A stretch of 64,000 nucleotides of DNA from Tretioscincus oriximinensis. Taxonomy: Eukaryota; Chordata; Lepidosauria; Squamata; Gymnophthalmidae. This document shows positions 56,310-64,000 of this stretch, piece after piece. Under the pieces are notes generated by a model, which was given only the letters and a program-made list of their open reading frames with translations, was not told where the DNA came from and searched no databases. The translations under genes were made by a program, and so were the position numbers. Location of the stretch: assembly GCA_022410635.1 (NCBI GenBank), contig JAJVDF010000028.1:1087301-1151300 (forward strand). Reading direction: 5' to 3'. The stretch's first letter is position 1. Each line of letters starts with the position of its first letter.

Positions 56310-57060
56310 AAGTGTGTCCAGGGTCAGAATGCTGATTGCCTTTTGGGATCTGCATTACATTAATGTCACTTTTGGATTCCTGATGTTAATCAAAACCAAC
56401 ACCATAAAGCGTTACTTATCTAATTTGTGTATTATTGTCAATGTTACCATTAATTATGCATTTGTGAGGAAAAAGAGGATTAATGAGTTGTCACAGGTAA
56501 TTTGCAATGATCAGGCTCCCCAGGACATTAGGAAAACACTAGCTGTATGGCATTACCATACTAACATTCATGGCGTGTGCAAGTAGGAAATTCTTTCATA
56601 ATGGTCTGAACAAACTTTGTATGTCACTAGCAACAGCCATACAAACTTACATGAGACTAATAATTATGAAGACATCCTGAATTTCCCTCTCAGTGCATAC
56701 CACTTTTNAACTGTTAATCATGAATAAGTGGTGTTATGTATTAATTGGGAATTGTGGAATTTTTCCTACATGTTGCCAAGTTACCTTGGTCATTGTTCCT
56801 TTTGCAAAGTTTTCATAGGCAAAGTTAATGAGCACGCAAAACCTCATTAAAGGTGCCACATTATCAGGTGGGAAGGCCATCATTAGCACGTTTCTTCAAT
56901 GTAATGTGATGTTAGATATTATATCTTGACAGCCAGGGCAGTGGGCAGCATAATATGAGCTCTACAGCCAAAGTACTGATGTCTCATTAAGAAGCAGAAG
57001 AATCAAGTGAGGAAGTTACGAGACCCACTTCTACTTACTCATTTCACACTGCAAATATTA
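56310..57060. other. Candidate conserved non-coding regulatory block
   Basis: Repeat-free stretch with many homeobox-like cores (ATTAATTATG near 56449, TTAATCATGAATAAG near 56715, ATTAATTGGG near 56740) and a MEIS/TGIF-like TGACAG at 56927-56932. A 90-codon frame at 56314-56586 has no recognised domain. Confidence 0.25.
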
Positions 57061-57286
57061 TTTGGTTTTAAAGAAAAGGCAAAAACACCCCATGTCACTA
57101 AGCTTCCAGTGTTTTTGGAGAAGTGAAACAAAAGCTCTTTGAAGAAATCTCCACTTTATTTCTCATTAAAAATGCTATTGCCAAATTATTAATTAATTAA
57201 TTCATCCAAAATTCTAGGGTGGGTCAAAACATAAAACACTATAATATATATTTCTCTCTGGTAGAAATACATTCAGAGGAAACTAT

Positions 57287-57412
57287 AGCCTGATTCAATT
57301 CTATTCCACAGCATTCCTCAATAAAGCATTGATTGGACTGGTTTATTCCAGAATATTCATGCTTTATTGTGGAATAATGTGGAATAAATAAATGATGTGT
57401 GGAACAGGCTTC
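57287..57412. mobile_element. hAT-like MITE, family Y, second copy
   Basis: Ends AGCCTGATTCAATT and, reverse complemented, GAAGCCTGTTCCACAC. Core CAATAAAGCATTGATTGGAC and TTTATTCCAGAATATTCATG then CTTTATTG is the reverse complement of the core at 5407-5557. Confidence 0.7.
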
Positions 57413-59000
57413 AGAATCAAAGTCTTGGGTGAAGATATACATTTCAATCAAATGTCAAAAAATATGTGATATAATTACACTGAGATGTTATTCCAAAGCC
57501 ATGTGAACCACCTAGGACATCACAAATACTTCTTCAGAAAAAGATATACTACCACTTCCTTAAATTCCACTGGTATCTCTTCCTTTAACAATGAGACATT
57601 TATCATTGTCTGGACCTCCCGAGCCATACCCCCATATCTAGCTTTTAATTTGCCAAAATTTACAAGGAACAAGAGACATCCCCTTGCAAGCAGATTGTCC
57701 ACCTTCTCATATTGCAATAACTGAAAATAATCTAAAATAATAAGACCTATAGGTTCTCCAGAAACTTCCACTGTACCAACTATGGAATCCAATTCTATGT
57801 GAATCNGAGTGATTTTGTCCTGAAAATGCCTCATAAATTATCTTCTGGGCCTTATTTTGATTATATCTCATAATCAAGGTCATTTATATACTAGTGCAGA
57901 CCATGGCAAGCACCTGGACTTGCCATAGTCTGCAGCAGCATGTGAATGGTACATCCTTATTCTAAGATATAATCTCTTTAACCTGGACTCCCTTATTTTT
58001 AGGCATTGTTGTTAATATTATATTAACATAATGGTAATGGAATTTTCCCCAACACTGCCTTGCAACACCACATCCAAAATAGCTTCCACCAACTCAAGCA
58101 CTCTTGTTTCTCTGTCTCAACCCCAAGGACAATCTTTCAACTCCAGACACAGAATTTAAAGGATGTCTAGTGAGAAAAATAGATGCCTTCTGGACTATGG
58201 CAACTACTGACATCAACCCTCCTAAGGAACACATTTGCCAGGCTTCCTAGTTTATCCACTAAAGTCTCTGCAGTACCCGGCATGTCAGCTTTTGCATTCA
58301 CGGGTTTTTTGAATAATGGCTATTCCCCTATCCCAACTTTCAAGGCCAGACTAGTATTACATCAAGTATTGGGGAGAGAGGACTAAAGCCAAACAAGTGG
58401 GGTCTGCTAGCTCANCCAGATTTGCATAATATGTAACAGGCTTGCCATTTCAGCATGATTAAATAATAATGACCTTTAATGGTACAACACCATTAAGCCA
58501 GTGATGAGGTTGATAGCCACACCCTTATCCTGAAGGATGGAAGGAGTGATAACCTTCATGTATCTAAAATACTGTATAGGAGTATGGAAATTAATGCCTG
58601 CTTTCCAACTTTCATTTTCATGATCAAAGCAGATACATGTGTAAGCATATATTGACAGTGAAATTGGATTAACTTGAGTTTGAGAGTTGGGCGTAGTCAC
58701 TGAGAAAAACAACCAGATGAAATACTTCCTGGCCCACTCCATCCCCTATTAGTGTTATTTCTCTAAGTTTATAGACAATGCATGAAGTCACTTTTAACAA
58801 TCACTAAAACAGTGAGCAAGCCCATCCCAACTCAGAACTGTGTGTTACCTCATTAAGAACTGCTGGAATTTCATGGTAAAACTGTTAACAACAGATTATG
58901 GATTTCCACAAACAAAATAAGAGATGCTACCACAAGAGGTGATGACACTAACCAGCCTTGATAGCTATATGGGTTAGAAAAATGATTGCGGACCAGGTGC
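57413..59000. other. No gene seen
   Basis: AT-rich unique DNA with N bases. Frames such as 57520-57834 have no recognised domain. Confidence 0.5.
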
Positions 59001-59019
59001 ATTAATGTCTACNAGAACT

Positions 59020-59215
59020 GATGCCTAGATTCTTGCTTTCAACTTCGAGAAAACAGGCAGGATACCTCTGAAGACCATTTGCAAAGAATTGGGCATATTT
59101 AAAGCTTTTGCCAAATTCTTCTGCTTGAGAATTTTCAGAAGCAATTTGTGGACCAACAAGTGAGACAGGATTCTGGACTAGATTGGCTGTGGCTAATGGC
59201 AAGAACTAGAATGAG
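59020..59215 (+). repeat. Old CR1-like LINE 3' end
   Basis: ACAGGCAGGATACCTCTGAA, GACCATTTGCAAAGAATTGG, then GTGAGACAGGATTCTGGACT and AGATTGGCTGTGGCTAATGG: a strongly diverged match to the CR1-like 3' UTR. Confidence 0.55.
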
Positions 59216-59517
59216 TCACTTGGAACATAACTGTATTTTTTCCATAGGAAGTCTATATATCCAATAGTTGCCATTATGGAGGCACGTATGTTCATGCATA
59301 TTCATGTACGTCTTATTTATGTATGTCTGCAGTTTCAAATTCTGATGTACATATTATTTTCCCATACTTTTAGATTTTTTCCATATTAAAAATGCATTAA
59401 GATATTAAAATGCCTACATATAGATCTTTTAAAAAATGTTTGCAAGAGGTGCACTGCAAGTTTAAACATGATCCCTGCTATAAAATCAGTAAATTATATA
59501 AAAACAGCTAAACCCTT

Positions 59518-59829
59518 ATTAGTAGCTTTTCTCATGGAGCTTCCTTGACTAGGACTGGTTTCAGGATTAGGACACTATAATTATGGGACTGATTCAGAAG
59601 GACCATCTGCTTATGCTAGATCAATGAATGAAAAAGGAAACACTTTTAAATTTTAAATTACTGAACATAATCATCCCGATTCAGATTAACCTTAAGGAAA
59701 AGTCAGTTACAAGGAAATAATTTCCTTTTCATTGCAGAGATAGGAAATTTGGGGAATTAGTAGCTTTTCTCATGGAGCTTCCTTGACTAGGACTGGTTTC
59801 AGGATTAGGACACTATAATTATGGGACTG
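59518..59829 (+). repeat. Exact 74-bp direct repeat, 238 bp apart
   Basis: 59518-59591 and 59756-59829 are identical (ATTAGTAGCTTTTCTCATGG to ATAATTATGGGACTG). The 164 bp between them is not repeated. Confidence 0.93.
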
Positions 59830-59944
59830 TATTTTCCAATAATAGATATTTAGAACATTTCCTGAAAATCACAGGTTTACCATTTAAACTGGTGTAGATG
59901 AAATTTTGCTAATATTATGTTTTCCTGTTTATGAATTTACTGCC

Positions 59945-60915
59945 TTGTCATGGTGAAGAGCATGTATAGCTTAATTAATATATCCAAGATGGGTCTAACA
60001 GGTGATCCACAGATATAGGAAATGGCAAAGTACTCCAAGGGAAGAATACCATTTCAAGTCTTTTCTCTCTTCACACACAGACTGATCCCTAAGTCTGCCC
60101 TTTCCAGATTCCCTGTAACAGCTGGGCAAAACAAGATTCTAGTTTCTTAGAAATGCTAACCCTTTTTTCAATGGCTGATCTTTGTAAAACTTTGTGATTG
60201 CGTTGTTTAAAAAAGTGTCATCATCAAAGCATAATTGCTAGATTCCACACCATGAACACAACTGATGCAACAGCTTGGGCAACAATATACTTTTTGCAAA
60301 TATTAGCCATGGGGGGAAGGTGGGAGGTTCAACATTGATCAGAAAATGGAAGGGACCTCACTTTCTGAACAGTGAAGCCATCAATCCTGACACAAAATGA
60401 TGGAGAAATTAAAAGCTGTTTGTTGCTTTGGAAGAACAGCCATGGCAAGCCTGGACAGTGTATTAAAAAGCAGAGACATCAGCATGCTGACAAAAATGTG
60501 TTTATCAAAGCAATACAATATACGGTTATGAAAATGGACCATAAGGAGGCTCGAATGTCAAAGAATCAATGCTTTTGATCTGGGGTGCTAGAGAATACTT
60601 TTGAGAGTTTGTGGGACTGAAAAGAGATCAGATCATCAGTAAATAATAAACTGATTTCAGCCCTGAGTTATAGAAAGGACAAGCATTAAAGTTAAAGCTT
60701 GACTATTTCGACCACCTAATGATATAATAGGATACATTTGAAAAGATTATGGAGACTGCAGGTGATGGATAGATGGGGTCATGGAGCAATGAGCATGAAT
60801 TTTAGCATTTTCTTGGAAACAGCAGAAGACAGACGGGTTTAGGTGTAGAAGTCTATGGGATCACGAAGAATCCAACATGACTGAACAAGTGAACAACACT
60901 ATTATGCTTTAAATA
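59945..60915 (+). pseudogene. BovB/RTE LINE, decayed 3' portion
   Basis: Recognised stretches in order: GGAAATGGCAAAGTACTCCA (about 60019), GCAAGCCTGGACAGTGTATT and AAAAAGCAGAGACATCAGCA (60447-60485), GAATCAATGCTTTTGATCTG (about 60562), CTATTTCGACCACCTAATGA (about 60703), and the terminus GATCACGAAGAATCCAACAT then GACTGAACAAGTGAACAAC (60859-60897). These follow BovB 3' sequence as I know it, with substantial divergence and no intact ORF. The middle (60100-60400) is assigned by position only. BovB is abundant in squamates and ruminants. Confidence 0.85.
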
Positions 60916-63289
60916 AATACATATTTTTATGCATGCTTACATGCATTTAGAACTGTGCTTTGGCAAATCATAATATCTAAGTACAAAATTGCCCATCATG
61001 CAAATTAAAATCAACAATAATTTTTACTTTGGATCCCATGAAAAACAGTCTAGAATATAACTTGTTGCTCGATATAAATGTGAATTATAAAAATGTTCTT
61101 CTCTCATATGTTAAAGTACAGCAACAACTATTTCACAGTTGCTATGGAATTCACTGGGGCTCTTATCCATTCATAATGAAAATGAATTCTTCTATCAAAG
61201 TAGAGCCATAAAATTGACAGAAGTGCAACTAATTTTGTTTTCATAATGTGGCAGTAATTTTAATTGATGTCATGGCAGACTTTAAGCTAGTCGTTCCCTA
61301 GTGTGTGAAAAAAGTCAGTATAGACAGGGTACCATGGGAGTCTTTTCACAACTCTGCAGTCTCACATCTTAATCTGATATTCATTTCGTACCATTCATCA
61401 CCAACAGTGCCAGAAGCGAAGTCAGATTCTTATGGATGAAAAGTCTCTGTGTTTGCTACCTTTTAATGAATGGCATTTGCTTTTAACAGATTTGGACTCA
61501 GTGAAAATTATTTTAACAGATTGGTAACCACTATCACCTACATCTACATTGCAAGTATGCAAAATTTTGTTACATAGGCACAGTATGAAGAAATAATGCC
61601 AATTAGTAGTGCCATATACAAACCTCAGCACATAAATATTGTGCATGTATATAAAATTTTGAATTGCAAAGAGGGCTTGTACAGACAGAATGGGATACAT
61701 CTTTCCTTTCTCTATGTGGAACTGCCTTCAACAATATCAATATTTGACTTTATTGAGATTAGTTGCATAGGACAGTATCCTGTAGAGATTACTGATGTAT
61801 ACTGAACAAATGATTAAATTTATCAGTGTTTTCAATTCATTTAAGTATATATTCAAGTGATCAAATTGTGGGATCTAGTTCTCAATATCCCTGTTAGGAG
61901 GCAAGACAAAAGTGTATGATAAACCCAAACACTTGCTAGTCTGGCCACCTGCTCCCATAATGACAGCTTACATTTGAGTATTTCACATTGGTTAAACAGC
62001 TAGAATTGTGTCATTGCATTGAACATGCAATTCAGTATAGTTTGACTTTGGAAATGCCAAAGATGGTAGATTGTGGGACTAAATTCATAGAATATTCTGG
62101 GAAAATCTAGCTAAACAAGTTGATTTTCCCAGAGCGTCGCTTTTTAAAAAAATCTCAAGGCTATGATGAGATTTCTAGAAATACATATGGAAAATATCAC
62201 ATTTTTGTTCCTGTCTTAATGGGACCTCACACTTATTACTCAATTTATAAAGAAAAAAGTATTGTGGGGAAAAGAATCTATCATCTATCGCCTTTTATTT
62301 CTTGTATTCATATACCTCTTAAATATTATATATATATATATAAATAGTATATAAAATAGTATACAGATAAGAACTGTCACTTCAGAAAGACACGGATAAC
62401 AAGTTGGATCTTTGTCAATTGTCTGATTGCTCAAAGTGATGGTGCGTGAAAGTTTTCAGGATGGAGGACATTACATCTAAAATCTATCATAGAGAATGGT
62501 CTTTCATGGGTCATTCCTTGTGTCTGAGAATGATAGTACTGCTAAGAGGATTAAATTAGTTTACAAAAAGATGTAGCTTCATTAGGCAAGGACTGTATTT
62601 GGGGGGTGTATAGAAGTTAAGATTTAAGTTAGGAGTAAGTAGGCGATTTCAGCCAAATGTGATTTGGGGTAAATGCTGTGTTTTCATGGCACCATTATGG
62701 CACCTGATTCTGAAAAGTGCAAGTGCTGTTTGATTCTCCTTTCACTGGCATGGAGAAAGGAATGACCTCCTCTCTGAGGTGGATCACTTACTTTCACTTA
62801 CCCCACCATATGTACCCTTTAGCTAAGGATGAAATGGACAGAAACACTCTTGGGAGAAAGATGTGTTTACTGATCCCCAATCTGTAACCTTACAATTAAG
62901 AACAGTTGCCACGTTTATATGGCTGGGAGCTGTGGTACACATGAAGGAGGGTTCTAGGGGTAATGCTCTTCTCAGTATGATTTCCGCCAGTGAACATTTA
63001 CATTCATATAATGTTTGAAAATGTTTCTGTCATCATATTTTGTATTTTTTTTTTGGTCATATTTTGTTTTCAGTGATGAAAATGCCATGAAAACATATAA
63101 AAGAATCTCCAGAAGCTAATAACTTAAAAAAAAAAAACCCCAAAAATCATTGATGTACCTAAGTTGACAGTCTATTATGTGTGAAATTTTTGTTAAAGAC
63201 ATTGTAAAATGGGCTTAATGTTTTTCCTGTGATCAATGCTGATCCACTACAAGCAGGAACATTTCTCCCAGGTAAGTGTGTTGGCTGGC
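60916..63289. other. No gene seen
   Basis: AT-rich unique DNA. A (TA)n tract lies at about 62325-62345. Short frames have no recognised domain. Confidence 0.5.
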
Positions 63290-63430
63290 TTATTTTATTT
63301 ATTTATTGCTTTTTAAGGCAACTTTTCATCNTGAAGTATCCCACGGCGGCATACAGAAAAATCAATAGCAATACATTCTACATAACAATAAAAAGAAGAG
63401 ACCATAAAATCAATAAAAATAATCAGTTTT
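63290..63430 (+). repeat. Diverged family B-like repeat
   Basis: TTTATTTATTTATTG, then ATCCCACGGCGGCATACAGA and an A-rich AATCAATAGCAATACATTCT run, resembling family B but distant. Confidence 0.5.
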
Positions 63431-64000
63431 CTAATGAGATATTAAATCCTGCAGCAGGCACCATAACTTATAGATTCTCTGTATCCAAACACCTGTCTAA
63501 AATGATCATTCACTAAAAGTCAGAAAAGTTTCAACAAAAGGGACCCGTATATCTCTGATGTGAGAGCTTTCTTCGAAGCACAGCTGTAAGATGTCAAATT
63601 CTGCTTTTGAATCCAAAAAGTAATAATTTTTGCATTTCAGAGTACATTAGGCTGTATCCTCACTCTGGATTAGAAACAGCTCAATAGCAGCCAACAGGAC
63701 AAGACATTTGGAAAGCACCTTCTCATGTAGTATCTCCAAGGCCCAAAAAGGATCCTCAGAAATTTTATTAATTCTAGGGGTGCCATCTACCCCCATGTAC
63801 TAGTGCTGTGATGCAGACAGTAGTTTTTTTATCAGCTATGACCGATAACAAAGAGCCACAGATAAGTAGAGCTAGGTCCATTACTACAAATGTTATATAA
63901 CAAGCCCTTTCTGCACACTGAGCCTTATTTCACATTGTGTTCTGGGATGCTGCCCGGATGCTAGTTCAGAATGTGCCATAATGTTGCCAATTCTGACATC
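63431..64000. other. No gene seen to the right edge
   Basis: Unique sequence with no recognised repeat or exon. Confidence 0.5.

Noticed and set aside
56314..56586. 90-codon frame in the motif-rich block
   Set aside because: No recognised domain; the region reads as non-coding.
1..64000. CRISPR array, operons, prophage or toxin-antitoxin modules
   Set aside because: No regularly spaced identical repeats, no ribosome-binding-site-led gene runs; the DNA is vertebrate nuclear.

Overview
The window looks like vertebrate nuclear DNA, most likely from a squamate reptile. It is AT-rich, has no operon-like gene packing, and is full of CR1-clade LINE 3' ends, tRNA-derived SINEs with (TTC)n tails, an L2 fragment, a decayed BovB/RTE LINE, palindromic MITEs and a Ty3/gypsy relic. 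The BovB together with abundant CR1 and TTC-tailed SINEs is what points to a squamate. Scattered single N bases suggest a draft assembly.

Only one cellular gene is supported. A CpG island at about 5590-6560 carries, on the minus strand, coding exon 1 of CDIN1 (C15orf41, CDAN1-interacting nuclease 1): 33 codons plus two bases, ending at a consensus GTAAG donor. The rest of CDIN1 lies beyond the left edge, so bases 1-5912 are intron 1. The remaining ~57 kb is upstream intergenic DNA with no recognisable exon. In mammals the 5' side of CDIN1 also faces a large gene-poor interval, so this desert is expected.

Layout. 1-5912: CDIN1 intron 1, with an L2 fragment, a CR1-like LINE interrupted by a SINE and by a 651-bp insert carrying three CTCF-like motifs, a second SINE and a MITE close to the promoter. 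5590-6560: CpG-island promoter and exon 1, with a G-quadruplex-prone tract upstream. 6560-20.8 kb: intergenic, with LINE/SINE copies and two purine tracts. 20.8-25.2 kb: nested CR1 elements, including a CR1 with a 219-codon open frame. 25-38 kb: mostly unique AT-rich DNA with candidate non-coding regulatory blocks. 38.3-42 kb: a gypsy pol relic with integrase upstream of reverse transcriptase, split by a solo LTR, then a ~970-bp foldback transposon. 42-55 kb: MITEs, palindromes, a tandem purine-rich array and two copies of a TIR element. 55-64 kb: quiet DNA with one MITE, an exact 74-bp duplication and a BovB remnant.

I see no operon, CRISPR array, toxin or defence cassette, tRNA gene or rRNA gene. 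The most unusual object is the gypsy pol relic with the IN-then-RT order known from Gmr1-like elements. Positions of repeat ends are by eye, usually good to 5-20 bases.
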